Positions 42,865 through 52,199 of a stretch of DNA of 64,000 bases are shown piece after piece. How positions within the stretch are numbered: the stretch's first letter is position 1; each line of letters starts with the position of its first letter. The notes under the pieces were generated by a model that was not told the DNA's origin, ran no database searches, and worked only from the letters and a program-made list of their open reading frames with translations. The translations under genes were made by a program, and so were the position numbers. This stretch comes from an uncultured Gammaproteobacteria bacterium (lineage in GTDB: Bacteria > Pseudomonadota > Gammaproteobacteria > Steroidobacterales > XN24): assembly GCA_947259915.1 (NCBI GenBank), contig CAMYOC010000049.1, positions 62,001-126,000 on the forward strand, in the 5' to 3' direction.

Positions 42865-43251
42865 TCAGGGGAACAGCTCGGTCTCGACCGGCCGCTGCCC
42901 GCAGTAAGGACAGGTCACCGAGGTGCTCAACATCGGCCGGCCACAAGCGCTGCACGGCCGCGGCTCGGACCGGACCCGCAGGCGGCCGTCGCGCTTGCCG
43001 TCGAGCTCGTCGAGCTCCTCGATTTTGGCCCGCAGCTCTGCCTCGGACAGCCCGAAGCGCTCGTGCAGCACCTCCCACAAAGCCATGGTGATCAGCTTGA
43101 GCCGCTCGTGTTCCCGCTCCAGCGCTTTGAGCCGGATACCGTCGCCGCCGGACCCGGCCAGGGTCCGCGGGATAGGACTGACCGGACCGATCTCGCCGCG
43201 CGCCTTGTCGAGCATCAGGTCGCCAAAAATCCCTGCCAGGATATCGATCAT
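42865..43251 (-). CDS. Zinc-ribbon protein of unknown function
   Basis: A protein of 128 residues. An N-terminal amphipathic segment (MIDILAGIFGDLMLDKARGE) is followed by a helical, coiled-coil-like region (LKALEREHERLKLITMALWE, AELRAKIEELDELDGK) and a C-terminal zinc ribbon with CSACGRP and CPYCGQRP. I do not recognise a named family. ATG 43251 overlaps the stop of the upstream gene by 4 bp (ATGA), giving coupling with the HExxH protein and lptE. Confidence 0.78.
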   Translation of the reverse strand: MIDILAGIFGDLMLDKARGEIGPVSPIPRTLAGSGGDGIRLKALEREHERLKLITMALWEVLHERFGLSEAELRAKIEELDELDGKRDGRLRVRSEPRPCSACGRPMLSTSVTCPYCGQRPVETELFP

Positions 43252-43790
43252 GGGAATGCAGCCTCCAGCGTAGATCCGACGGGGGTTGGCGGGATCGTCG
43301 GTCCCGCGCGCAGACGCCAGCACGGCCGGTCCTGATCATCGATCAGATCTCGCCGATACAACCAGACACGGGCGTCTTCGGCATCGTTATCGAACCAGGC
43401 GGCCGCGGATCCGAGGCGGAAAGAATACCCCCAGGCATCCATATCGGCACACATGCGATTGCTGCCAAAGCCCGGTATCAGCCCGGCCAGCAGTATCTGC
43501 AGATAACAGACCGCGTTCTCTTCCTCGTAGTCTCCGCCTGCATCGGTGTCGAGCTGATCGCGGCGCCGCGGACTCATACAGACATAATGGCAGGCCTCGT
43601 GGAGTACCGAATGAACGGGCGTGTCGGGACGCGCATACACGCTGCCGCCGATCAGTCCGGCTTCCTCGTCACCCCAGTAGGACCCGGGCACCGGCTGCGA
43701 GGGCGCGACCATCTCGAGCTGCAGACCGTAGCGGCCAAGCAATTCAGCCAGGGCATCCGACCAGCCGTCATTGAGGCGCTGCACAATCAC
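43248..43790 (-). CDS. Putative HExxH metal-dependent hydrolase, uncharacterised
   Basis: A protein of 180 residues without a signal peptide. H64-E65-A-C-H68 (VLHEACHYV) is a zinc-protease-type site, and a downstream acidic stretch (DYEEENAVCYLQ) could provide the third ligand. Other visible features are ERYGxxL-like start, YWGDEEAGLIGGSVY and a Trp-rich end. The sequence looks like a conserved gammaproteobacterial hypothetical protein; its activity is unknown. The start overlaps lptE by 4 bp, so it is made with the LPS-assembly lipoprotein. Confidence 0.72.
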   Translation of the reverse strand: MIVQRLNDGWSDALAELLGRYGLQLEMVAPSQPVPGSYWGDEEAGLIGGSVYARPDTPVHSVLHEACHYVCMSPRRRDQLDTDAGGDYEEENAVCYLQILLAGLIPGFGSNRMCADMDAWGYSFRLGSAAAWFDNDAEDARVWLYRRDLIDDQDRPCWRLRAGPTIPPTPVGSTLEAAFP

Positions 43791-44287
43791 GGATCCGCCG
43801 CCTCCAGCGACGCCATCCGGCGTGCGATGACGCCGGCGATCTCCCGCGCCAGCGCCCTACGCAGCAGAGACTCTTCATCGGCCTTGGCCAGCACTTCAAG
43901 TTCGTTATAGGTATAGATCCGCGTGCGCGTGACGCTCTGCGGCGCGAGGATGACCTCGTCGCCGACGACGACGCGATAGATGGCGGAATAGAAGACGCGG
44001 TATTCCTGGGGGCGGTTACGCGCGGAGATAGACTCTACCTCGCGTCCCGAACGATCTCGCACGATCTGCAACACAGCCCTGGCATCAGAAGAGGCTGCAG
44101 TGGTGGTCACCTTCGACACCTTGAGCGCCCGCTCCAGCTCTCGGGCGAGGTCGGTATTGCGATCGGGAATTTCGACAAACACCGGCACCATGTCCGGCGA
44201 TGGCGCGACGCGACCCTGCAGCTGGTAACCGCAGCCAGCGACAGCCAGAGCCAGCAACACCAGAGTTGTGCGTAAGGCTGGCATCAT
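43787..44287 (-). CDS. lptE: LPS-assembly lipoprotein LptE
   Basis: A protein of 166 residues with lipobox LAVAGC (Cys19) and a start GYQLQGRVAPSPDM, typical of LptE (RlpB), the plug subunit of the LptDE outer-membrane translocon. The remainder (LARELERAL, RNRPQEYRVFYSAIYRVV, ILAPQSVTRTRIYTYNE) agrees with the family's RDFsyden-like pattern. It shares one base with the leuS stop, as in the common leuS-lptE pair. The next genes are not holA but the HExxH and zinc-ribbon genes. Confidence 0.9.
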   Translation of the reverse strand: MMPALRTTLVLLALAVAGCGYQLQGRVAPSPDMVPVFVEIPDRNTDLARELERALKVSKVTTTAASSDARAVLQIVRDRSGREVESISARNRPQEYRVFYSAIYRVVVGDEVILAPQSVTRTRIYTYNELEVLAKADEESLLRRALAREIAGVIARRMASLEAADP

Positions 44288-46869
44288 CAGACGACGATAT
44301 TGACCAGACGTCCCGGCACGACCACCACCTTGCGGATCGCATGGTCGGCAACAAAACGCTGCACGTTGGGTTCGGCCAGCGCTGCCGCCTCGATGATTTC
44401 CTTGCTGGCGTCAGCGGCAACGCGGATACGACCGCGCAGCTTGCCGCGCACCTGAACCACCATCTCGACTTCCTCCTCGACCAACGCCGACTCGTCCACG
44501 GCCGGCCAGGATGCATTCACCACCAGGCCCTGCTGACCGAGCGCCTGCCACATGACCTGAGCAATGTGGGGCACGATCGGCGACAGCATGAGCACGACCG
44601 CCTTCAGCACCTCCTGGCGCACAGCCCGCGCCGCCTCACCCGAGTCCTCGAAGCGAGCCAGGCTGTTCATCAATTCCATGATCGCGGCGATCGCGGTATT
44701 GAAGGTAAATCGCCTGCCCATGTCGTCACCGACCTTGGCGATGGTCTGATGCAGACGACGGCGCATGTCGATGTGGACGGCCTCGAGCTCCAGATCAGCT
44801 GCGGGCCCGCTCGGCGTACCAGCGGCGATGTGGCTGCGCACCGCCTTCCAGACACGCTTGAGGAACCGATTCGCGCCTTCCACGCCTTCATCGGACCATT
44901 CCAGCGACTGCTCCGGCGGCGCCGCGAACATCGCAAACAGACGCACCGTATCCGCGCCGTACTTGTCGACCAGTGATTGCGGGTCGACGCCGTTGTTCTT
45001 GGATTTGGACATCGTCGTGCGGCCCGCGTGCACGACTTCGGCGCCGTCCTTGTCCCAGGTCGCCGCGGTGATCTCGCCCTTCTCGTCGCGCACCACCGAC
45101 ACCTCGCTTGGCGCAATCCACAGACGTCCCGCATCGGCGCTGTCGCGATAGAAGGAGTCGGCCAGCACCATACCCTGGCAAAGCAGGTTGGTGGCCGGCT
45201 CGTCGCAGCCGACCAGGCTGCTGTCGCGCATCAATTTGTGCCAGAAGCGGAAATAAAGGAGATGCATGACCGCATGCTCGATGCCGCCGATGTACTGATC
45301 CACCGGCAGCCAGAAGTCCGCGTTCTCGTCGACGATGGCCTCGGCCCCCGGAGAGCAGTAACGGGCGTAATACCAGGACGACTCGACAAAAGTATCAAAG
45401 GTATCGGTCTCGCGCTCCGCGGCACCGCCGCAGCGCGGGCAACGGGTCTGACGCCATTCCGGATCCGCCTTGAGCGGCGACTGCACACCCATGAACTTGA
45501 CGTCTTCAGGCAGCACCACGGGCAGATCCGACTCCGGCACCGACACCGGACCGCAGTCGGCGCAGTGGATGATCGGAATCGGACAGCCCCAGTAGCGTTG
45601 ACGAGACACGCCCCAATCCCGCAGCCGGTAGTTGATCTTGCGTCCGCCCCGGCCCTCCTGCTCGAAGCGCTCAGCCAGTTTGTCGAAAGCCTGCGCCGAG
45701 CTCAGACCGTCGTATTCACCGCTGTTGATCAAACGGCCGTGATCGAGGAAGGCCCCCGCTGCCAGATCGGCCTCGGCGCCGTCGACCGGTGCGATCACTT
45801 GCACGATGGGCAGGCCGTAGCGGGTGGCGAACTCCCAGTCCCGTTGATCATGGGCAGGCACGGCCATCACCGCGCCGGTGCCGTAACCGGCCAGCACGAA
45901 ATTTGCCACGTAGACGGGCACATCTGCCCCGGTCACCGGGTGCCGGGCCGGGATGCCCAGGGCCATGCCCTTCTTTTCCAGTGTCTCGAGGACCGCCTCT
46001 GACGCCTGCACCCGGCGGCATTCGGCCACAAACCCGGCCACCGCGGCATCGTCCGCCGCCGCCGCTTCGGCCAGCGGATGCTCTGGTGCGACGGCCATGT
46101 AGGTCGCCCCCATCAGCGTGTCTGGCCGCGTGGTGAACACGGTCACCGGCTCGTGTCCGGGGACGTCGAAACGGATCTCCATGCCCTCGGAGCGCCCGAT
46201 CCAGTTGCGCTGCATGGTCTTGACCGCGTCGGGCCATCCGGGCAGGCGGTCGAGCCAGTCGAGCAACTCGTCAGCGTAGTCGGTTATCTTCAGGAACCAC
46301 TGCGGAATTTCGCGACGCTCCACCGGCGCGCCGGAGCGCCAGCCGCGACCATCCACCACTTGCTCGTTGGCCAGCACTGTCTGATCCACCGGATCCCAGT
46401 TGACCACCGAGCTCTTGCGGTAGACCAGGCCTTGCTCGTACAGGCGGGTGAACATCAGCTGTTCCCAGCGGTAGTACTCCGGCCGACAGGTAGTGACTTC
46501 GCGGCGCCAGTCGTAGGCAAAACCCAGCCGCTGCAGCTGGTTACGCATATAGCCGATGTTTTCATAGGTCCATTGCGCCGGCGGTACGCCATGCTTGATG
46601 GCGGCATTCTCCGCCGGCAGCCCGAAGGCGTCCCAGCCCATCGGCTGCAGCACGTTCTTGCCCAGCAGACGCTGGTAGCGGCTGATCACATCGCCGATGG
46701 TGTAGTTGCGCACATGGCCCATGTGCAGGCGGCCGCTGGGATAGGGCAGCATCGAAAGACAATAAAACTTCTCGCGCGTCGGGTCCGGCTCGACCTCGAA
46801 GCACCGGGAATCGTCCCACTGCGCCTGTACCGCGGGTTCGATGACGTCTGGTTTGTATGTCTCTTCCAT
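44287..46869 (-). CDS. leuS: Leucyl-tRNA synthetase
   Basis: A class I aminoacyl-tRNA synthetase of 860 residues, the usual bacterial length. Active-site motifs are the HMGH signature ([12 protein letters not shown]) and MSKSKNNG. The CP1 editing domain lies between about 220 and 420 ([19 protein letters not shown]), and the zinc-like CADCG/CPRCGG region is present. The C-terminal domain ends in [15 protein letters not shown]. Standard gene with no visible anomaly; located between lnt and lptE. Confidence 0.98.
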   Translation of the reverse strand: MEETYKPDVIEPAVQAQWDDSRCFEVEPDPTREKFYCLSMLPYPSGRLHMGHVRNYTIGDVISRYQRLLGKNVLQPMGWDAFGLPAENAAIKHGVPPAQWTYENIGYMRNQLQRLGFAYDWRREVTTCRPEYYRWEQLMFTRLYEQGLVYRKSSVVNWDPVDQTVLANEQVVDGRGWRSGAPVERREIPQWFLKITDYADELLDWLDRLPGWPDAVKTMQRNWIGRSEGMEIRFDVPGHEPVTVFTTRPDTLMGATYMAVAPEHPLAEAAAADDAAVAGFVAECRRVQASEAVLETLEKKGMALGIPARHPVTGADVPVYVANFVLAGYGTGAVMAVPAHDQRDWEFATRYGLPIVQVIAPVDGAEADLAAGAFLDHGRLINSGEYDGLSSAQAFDKLAERFEQEGRGGRKINYRLRDWGVSRQRYWGCPIPIIHCADCGPVSVPESDLPVVLPEDVKFMGVQSPLKADPEWRQTRCPRCGGAAERETDTFDTFVESSWYYARYCSPGAEAIVDENADFWLPVDQYIGGIEHAVMHLLYFRFWHKLMRDSSLVGCDEPATNLLCQGMVLADSFYRDSADAGRLWIAPSEVSVVRDEKGEITAATWDKDGAEVVHAGRTTMSKSKNNGVDPQSLVDKYGADTVRLFAMFAAPPEQSLEWSDEGVEGANRFLKRVWKAVRSHIAAGTPSGPAADLELEAVHIDMRRRLHQTIAKVGDDMGRRFTFNTAIAAIMELMNSLARFEDSGEAARAVRQEVLKAVVLMLSPIVPHIAQVMWQALGQQGLVVNASWPAVDESALVEEEVEMVVQVRGKLRGRIRVAADASKEIIEAAALAEPNVQRFVADHAIRKVVVVPGRLVNIVV

Positions 46870-46936
46870 GGGAGTGTCTTGCCGCAGTGCGGTTGGCGCA
46901 GGATAACGCGAGGCCCGACCTTGTACCAGACGTTAC

Positions 46937-48436
46937 TCAGGCGGCGGAACGACGGCAGACAAGTACTGCCCCCAGCCCCGCCAACACCAGGACCAGTAGC
47001 CAGCCATTGCCGACGATCACAAACGGCGTGGACCCGGTGTAGGGTCTGATGCTGGCGGTCAGGACGTCAGTCTCGAATTGCGGCGAGGTGTCGATGACGC
47101 GGCCGTCCGGCGCGATCACCGCCGAGATACCCGTATTGGTCGCCCGCAGCAGATAGCGGCCAGCTTCGATGGCGCGCATGCGCGCCATCTGCAGATGCTG
47201 GTGCGGCGCGATGGAGTCACCGAACCAGGCGTCATTGCTGACATTGATCAGTACATCGGCCTCCGGCAGGAACACGCGCTGCTCTGCGCCGAACGCGTCC
47301 TCGTAACAGATCGACGCCGCCGCCTGCAGACCCGCTACCGACAGTGGCTCCGGCGTCGCGTCGCCGGCGGCGATATCCACATAGGGCAGACTCATCAGAC
47401 GCATCCAGTGGCGGACGAATTCGGGCACCGGAAAATACTCACCAAACGGCACCAGATGCCGCTTGCGATAGATGCCGGGCGGCTCGTCGAGAACCAGCAA
47501 CGCGTTGTAATAGCGTCCGCTTTCGGGATCCCGCTCGAGCATACCGAGCATGATCGCCGCACCGTGGCCGGTCGCTTCCAGACGCATCGCCTCCAGATAA
47601 TCGAGCTCCTCATGGACGATCGCCGGGATCGCGGCCTCGGGCCAGATGATCAGATCCCGATCGAGAACCTCGCGGGTCAGCCTCCGATACAGGTCTTTGG
47701 TCGGTTCGAGTTCCTCCGGCAGCCATTTCCGGTCCTGAGCCACGGCGCCCTGGATCAGCGCTACGCGCAGCTCTCTCTCGCCCGGCGCCACCCAGTTTTT
47801 TTGCGCCAGGACCACGCCGCCACCGAGGATCATCGCACCCAGCGTCAACGCAAGAATCCGTTCGCGCACGCCGCCGCCGATCAGCGCCACGCCGGCACCC
47901 GCCAGCAGGGCCGCTGCCAGGCTGATGCCGTAAACCCCGAGTACCGGCCCATAGGCCGCCAGCCAGCCGTCGCTGAACGCATAACCGAGGCTGAGCCAGG
48001 GGAATCCCGAGAACAGCCAGCCGCGCAGCCACTCCATCAGGACCCAGCCGCAGGGCAACAGGACGAACCAGCTCCAGCCGCCGCGAACCACAGCACGGGC
48101 GTGCAGGAAGCCGAGCAGCGCCGTGTAGCCAGCCATGATGGTCACCAGCGCCAGCATCAGCACGACAGCCAGCGGGGCCGGCGCCTGACCGAAGATATGG
48201 ATGCTGATATAGAGCCAGTAGGTGCCGGCGAGGAACGCGCCGGCGCCCCAGCAAAACCCCAGCCAGGCGGCCTGTCGCGCCGGGACCCGGTCCCATAACA
48301 GCCACAACACGGCCGGCGAGATCACCGCCAGTGAAGAGACGCCGAACGGCGCGAAGGCCAGGGGCAGACATGCCCCGGCGGCGGCAGCCGCCATCAGCAT
48401 GTATCCCGGTCTCAGGAGCGGTGGCCTGACGCTCAT
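46937..48436 (-). CDS. lnt: Apolipoprotein N-acyltransferase
   Basis: A protein of 499 residues that adds the third acyl chain to lipoproteins. About six N-terminal membrane segments, including WLGFCWGAGAFLAGTYWLYISIH (cited in part), are followed by a periplasmic nitrilase domain with Glu in IIWPEAAIPAI, Lys in YRKRHLVPFGEYFPVP and Cys in ASICYEDAFG. A final membrane segment closes the protein. It lies 10 bp after corC in the miaB-phoH-ybeY-corC-lnt run. Confidence 0.97.
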   Translation of the reverse strand: MSVRPPLLRPGYMLMAAAAAGACLPLAFAPFGVSSLAVISPAVLWLLWDRVPARQAAWLGFCWGAGAFLAGTYWLYISIHIFGQAPAPLAVVLMLALVTIMAGYTALLGFLHARAVVRGGWSWFVLLPCGWVLMEWLRGWLFSGFPWLSLGYAFSDGWLAAYGPVLGVYGISLAAALLAGAGVALIGGGVRERILALTLGAMILGGGVVLAQKNWVAPGERELRVALIQGAVAQDRKWLPEELEPTKDLYRRLTREVLDRDLIIWPEAAIPAIVHEELDYLEAMRLEATGHGAAIMLGMLERDPESGRYYNALLVLDEPPGIYRKRHLVPFGEYFPVPEFVRHWMRLMSLPYVDIAAGDATPEPLSVAGLQAAASICYEDAFGAEQRVFLPEADVLINVSNDAWFGDSIAPHQHLQMARMRAIEAGRYLLRATNTGISAVIAPDGRVIDTSPQFETDVLTASIRPYTGSTPFVIVGNGWLLVLVLAGLGAVLVCRRSAA

Positions 48437-48446
48437 CCGGACCGGC

Positions 48447-49319
48447 TTATCCGGCCGCGACTCGCCGGGCTCCGGGCAGCCTGGCCTGGACCGTGTAGAT
48501 GCGTCGCCGGTCCGACTTGACCACGGTGAAACTGATGTCGTCGAGGCTCACCTTGTCACCACGCCGCGGCAACCGGCCGAGTTGATGCATCACCAGCCCG
48601 CCGATGGTGTCGTATTCCTCGTCATCGAGTTCGGTGCCGAACTCCTCGTTGAAATCCTCGATCCGGGCCAGGGCACGCACCGCATAGACTCCGTCACCCT
48701 CCTCGCGGAAATCCGGTATTTCGTCCGGATCATGCTCGTCACCTATATCGCCGACGATCTGTTCCAGCACGTCCTCGATGGTGAGCAGGCCGGATACCCC
48801 GCCATACTCGTCAACGACGATGGCCATGTGGTTGCGGTTGATGCGGAACTCGCGTAGCAAAACGTTCAGCCGCTTGCTTTCCGGGATATAGATGACCGGC
48901 CGCAGCACCTCGCGGATATCGAAGCGCTGATCCTCGTTCTCGGCGAAAAAGCGCAGCAGGTCCTTGGCCAGCAAGATGCCCACCACCTCGTCCCGGTCCT
49001 CGCCGATCACCGGAAAGCGTGAATGTCCCGAGGCGAGGATCGCCTGTAACAGCGCCCGGGGCGATGCGCTGCGCTCCAGTACGACCATCTGAGAGCGCGG
49101 GATCATGATGTCGCGGACCTGCATCTCGGAGACGTCCAGCACACCCTCCAACATCGCCCTCTCCTCATCGTCGAAGACGTGTTCGCGGCTGGCCTCTCTG
49201 AGCACTTCCAGGAATTGCTCGCGGTCTGTGGGATGGGGGGCGAAGGTCCGCCACAACCACTGCAGCCAACGCGGCCGGGCGGCGGCGGAGCGGGGACTCG
49301 GAGGTTGATCGTCGGCCAT
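48447..49319 (-). CDS. corC: CorC/HlyC-family CBS-domain protein
   Basis: A protein of 290 residues without membrane segments. It has two CBS domains (VRDIMIPRSQMVVLERSASPR; HSRFPVIGEDRDEVVGILLAKDLL; VDEYGGVSGLLTIEDVLEQIVGDI) and a C-terminal CorC-HlyC transporter-associated domain (ARIEDFNEEFGTELDDEEYDTIGG, VSLDDISFTVVKSDRRRIYTVQARL; cited in parts). CorC influences magnesium and cobalt efflux. It starts directly after ybeY. Confidence 0.93.
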   Translation of the reverse strand: MADDQPPSPRSAAARPRWLQWLWRTFAPHPTDREQFLEVLREASREHVFDDEERAMLEGVLDVSEMQVRDIMIPRSQMVVLERSASPRALLQAILASGHSRFPVIGEDRDEVVGILLAKDLLRFFAENEDQRFDIREVLRPVIYIPESKRLNVLLREFRINRNHMAIVVDEYGGVSGLLTIEDVLEQIVGDIGDEHDPDEIPDFREEGDGVYAVRALARIEDFNEEFGTELDDEEYDTIGGLVMHQLGRLPRRGDKVSLDDISFTVVKSDRRRIYTVQARLPGARRVAAG

Positions 49320-49820
49320 TTAGGGTGTCCCATCCTCGGCGCGGACCGCCGGCGGGGCTGCACCGGCCGGGATCCGGTAAGGGTCAGCATACCCGAGACC
49401 GCCCAATATCTGCACCTCCAGGGCCTCCATCTGCCGCGCCTGCTCGTCGTCCTGATGGTCATAACCAAGCAGATGCAGGGTGCCATGGACCACCATGTGG
49501 GCCCAGTGGGCCTCTTCGGGCTTAGCCTGCTCCATGGCCTCACGCATTACCACCGGGCGGCAGATCACCAGATCCCCGAGCGCTGGCTCATCGACAAAAT
49601 CGGGTACATCGGCAGGGAAGGCCAACACGTTGGTGGGGCTGTCCTTGTGCCGATAGCGCTGGTTCAGTTCGCGACTCTCGTCTGCGTCAACCACGCGTAC
49701 GGTCAGCTCTGCCGCCTCGCGGTGCGATGCCGTCGTCGCGGCGACCCAACGCTGGAACTGACTGGCCGCCGGCACGCTCTCGCCCGGCGAGGCCAGCTGC
49801 AGCACCACCGTAGCGCTCAT
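49320..49820 (-). CDS. ybeY: Endoribonuclease YbeY
   Basis: A protein of 166 residues with the metal site HMVVHGTLHLLGYDHQ (H3xH5xH), ending with the QARQMEALE helix, and the upstream DESRELNQRYRHKDSPTNVLAFP. It takes part in 16S rRNA 3'-end maturation and ribosome quality control. It overlaps phoH by 4 bp and directly abuts corC. Confidence 0.97.
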   Translation of the reverse strand: MSATVVLQLASPGESVPAASQFQRWVAATTASHREAAELTVRVVDADESRELNQRYRHKDSPTNVLAFPADVPDFVDEPALGDLVICRPVVMREAMEQAKPEEAHWAHMVVHGTLHLLGYDHQDDEQARQMEALEVQILGGLGYADPYRIPAGAAPPAVRAEDGTP

Positions 49821-50800
49821 GTGCCACCCTGCTCGTCATCAGCTTTGTCGTAGGCCTCGACAATGCGCTGGACCAGCGGATGGCGCACCACGTCGCGGGA
49901 AGTAAAGAAATTGAAGGCGACACCGTGGATATCGGTCAGCACTTCCGTGGCATGCAGCAATCCCGACTGGCGGCCGGACGGCAGGTCAGTCTGGGTCACG
50001 TCGCCGGTGACGACGGCGCGAGAGCCGAAACCGATCCGGGTCAGGAACATCTTCATCTGTTCGCCGGTAGTGTTTTGGGCCTCGTCGAGGATGACGAACG
50101 ACTCGTTCAGGGTTCGTCCGCGCATAAACGCCAGCGGCGCGACTTCGATCACGCTGCGCTCGATCAGACGCCCAACGCGCTCGAAACCAAGCATCTCGTA
50201 AAGGGCGTCGTACATCGGGCGCAGATACGGATCCACCTTTTGCGCCAGGTCACCGGGCAGGAACCCGAGCCGCTCGCCGGCCTCTACCGCCGGGCGCACC
50301 AGCACGATGCGCCGGACCTGATCCGTGTCCAGTGCCTCGACCGCACCGGCGACGGCCAGATAGGTCTTGCCCGTGCCAGCCGGGCCGATGCCGAAGATCA
50401 GATCCTGTTGGCGGATATTGCGCAAATAATCGCGCTGGTTGCCGCCGCGAGCGTGGACCCGGCGCCGCGGCGTCTCGAAGAACATGTCACCAGCCGCCGC
50501 ATCCTGATCCGGCACCATGCCCGACTCCTGCACCGCCATGTGTACCCGCTCCGGACTGATCTCCTCCGACTCGGTCAGCCGAAAAAGCTCGCCGAGAATG
50601 CCGGCCACCCGTTCCACCAGCTCCGCCGGACCACTGACGCGGAATTGGTTGCCGCGACTGCCGATGGTGACCCCCAGCCGCTCTTCCAGCTGACGCATGT
50701 TTTGATCGAATTGACCACACAGATTGGCCAGACGCTTATTGTCGGCAGGCTCGAGCTCGAATTCGAGAGTGGTGGTCTGCGCCGTCAAGTCATGTTCCAT
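49817..50800 (-). CDS. ybeZ: PhoH-like ATPase YbeZ
   Basis: A protein of 327 residues. An N-terminal KH-like part (LEERLGVTIGSRGNQFRVSGPAE) precedes the PhoH ATPase with Walker A FGIGPAGTGKTYLAVAGA, LVRPAVEAGERLGFLPGDL, ILDEAQNTTGEQMKMFLTRIG and VTGDVTQTDLP. It partners YbeY in rRNA metabolism. One base separates its start from the miaB stop. Confidence 0.97.
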   Translation of the reverse strand: MEHDLTAQTTTLEFELEPADNKRLANLCGQFDQNMRQLEERLGVTIGSRGNQFRVSGPAELVERVAGILGELFRLTESEEISPERVHMAVQESGMVPDQDAAAGDMFFETPRRRVHARGGNQRDYLRNIRQQDLIFGIGPAGTGKTYLAVAGAVEALDTDQVRRIVLVRPAVEAGERLGFLPGDLAQKVDPYLRPMYDALYEMLGFERVGRLIERSVIEVAPLAFMRGRTLNESFVILDEAQNTTGEQMKMFLTRIGFGSRAVVTGDVTQTDLPSGRQSGLLHATEVLTDIHGVAFNFFTSRDVVRHPLVQRIVEAYDKADDEQGGT

Positions 50801-52141
50801 TCAAGCCGCGCGCGAGCGATCGGCGAGGCGGCCGCGAAGGGAGTTCGGCAGCGCTTCGGTGATCAGCACATCGGCGAAATCTCCGATCAGCGCCGCCGGG
50901 CCATCGAAATTTACCCAGCGCATATTCTCGGTGCGACCCGCCAGCTGACGCGCATCCTTCTTCGATGGCCGCTCAACCAGCACACGCTGCACGCTGCCCA
51001 CCATGTCACGGCTGATGGCCATGGCTTGCTGGTTGATCCGCGCCTGCAGCAACTCCAGGCGCTGTTGCTTGACCGTGTGATCAACGTCGTCGGACAGTGA
51101 CGCGGCAGGCGTCCCGGGCCGCTTGCTGTAGATAAAACTGAAGGACTGGTCGAAACCGATCTCGGCAATCAGATCCATGGTCGCTGCGAAATCGCCCTCG
51201 GTCTCGCCCGGAAAGCCGACGATAAAATCTGACGAGATGCTGATGTCCGGACGCACCTCGCGCAGCCGGCGGATCTTTTGTTTGTACTCGAGGGCGGTAT
51301 GACCGCGCTTCATCATCGCCAGGATCCGGTCGGAACCGCTCTGCACTGGCAGATGCAGAAAATTGGCCAGTTGTGGCACATCCGCATAAGCGTCGATCAG
51401 ACTCTGGGAAAACTCCAGCGGATGGGAGGTGGTAAAGCGGATCCGTTCGACGCCGTCGGCGGCCGCGACAAAACGGATCAGGCTGCCGAGATCGCACAGG
51501 GTGCCGTCTTCCATCGGGCCGCGATAGGCGTTGACATTCTGGCCAAGGAGATTGATCTCCTTCACCCCCTGCTCTGCCAGGCGCACGACTTCCGCGACCA
51601 CATCATCGAAGGGCCGGCTGATCTCCTCGCCGCGGGTATAAGGCACGACGCAGAAACTGCAGTACTTGCTGCAGCCCTCCATGATCGAGACGAAGGCCGT
51701 AGGGCCATCCGCGCGCGGCGCCGGCAGGCGGTCGAATTTCTCGATCTCCGGGAAAGAGATATCGACCACGGCGCGACCCTTGCCGCGGACCTGCTGCAAC
51801 ATCTCCGGCAATCGATGCAGGGTCTGCGGGCCAAACACCATGTCGACCTGCGGCGCGCGGCGGATCACCGCGTCGCCCTCCTGGCTGGCCACGCAGCCGC
51901 CGACACCAATCACGATCTCCGGGCGCGCCTGCTTGAGCATTTTCCAGCGCCCCAGCAGCGAGAACACCTTCTCCTGGGCTTTTTCGCGTATCGAACAGGT
52001 GTTGAGCAACAGCACGTCCGCTTCCTCGGGCGCGGACACGAGATCGAGACCATGGGAGACCCGCAGCACGTCCGCCATCTTGGCGGAATCGTACTCGTTC
52101 ATCTGACACCCAAAGGTCTTGATATAGAGCTTGCCCTTCAT
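50801..52141 (-). CDS. miaB: tRNA-2-methylthio-N6-dimethylallyladenosine synthase
   Basis: A radical-SAM methylthiotransferase of 446 residues. The N-terminal UPF0004 domain has three cluster cysteines ([29 protein letters not shown]). The radical-SAM motif is CSKYCSFC, and the TRAM domain occupies the last 65 residues. MiaB adds the methylthio group at A37 of tRNAs reading U-starting codons. ATG 52141 begins [13 protein letters not shown] as usual; the longer frame upstream is not homologous. First gene of the phoH-ybeY-corC-lnt run. Confidence 0.98.
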   Translation of the reverse strand: MKGKLYIKTFGCQMNEYDSAKMADVLRVSHGLDLVSAPEEADVLLLNTCSIREKAQEKVFSLLGRWKMLKQARPEIVIGVGGCVASQEGDAVIRRAPQVDMVFGPQTLHRLPEMLQQVRGKGRAVVDISFPEIEKFDRLPAPRADGPTAFVSIMEGCSKYCSFCVVPYTRGEEISRPFDDVVAEVVRLAEQGVKEINLLGQNVNAYRGPMEDGTLCDLGSLIRFVAAADGVERIRFTTSHPLEFSQSLIDAYADVPQLANFLHLPVQSGSDRILAMMKRGHTALEYKQKIRRLREVRPDISISSDFIVGFPGETEGDFAATMDLIAEIGFDQSFSFIYSKRPGTPAASLSDDVDHTVKQQRLELLQARINQQAMAISRDMVGSVQRVLVERPSKKDARQLAGRTENMRWVNFDGPAALIGDFADVLITEALPNSLRGRLADRSRAA

Positions 52142-52199
52142 CCGAGCCTGCCTCAGGAGGCTAAAAGGTACTACCTGATCTTGCGCCGATTCAAACCGG

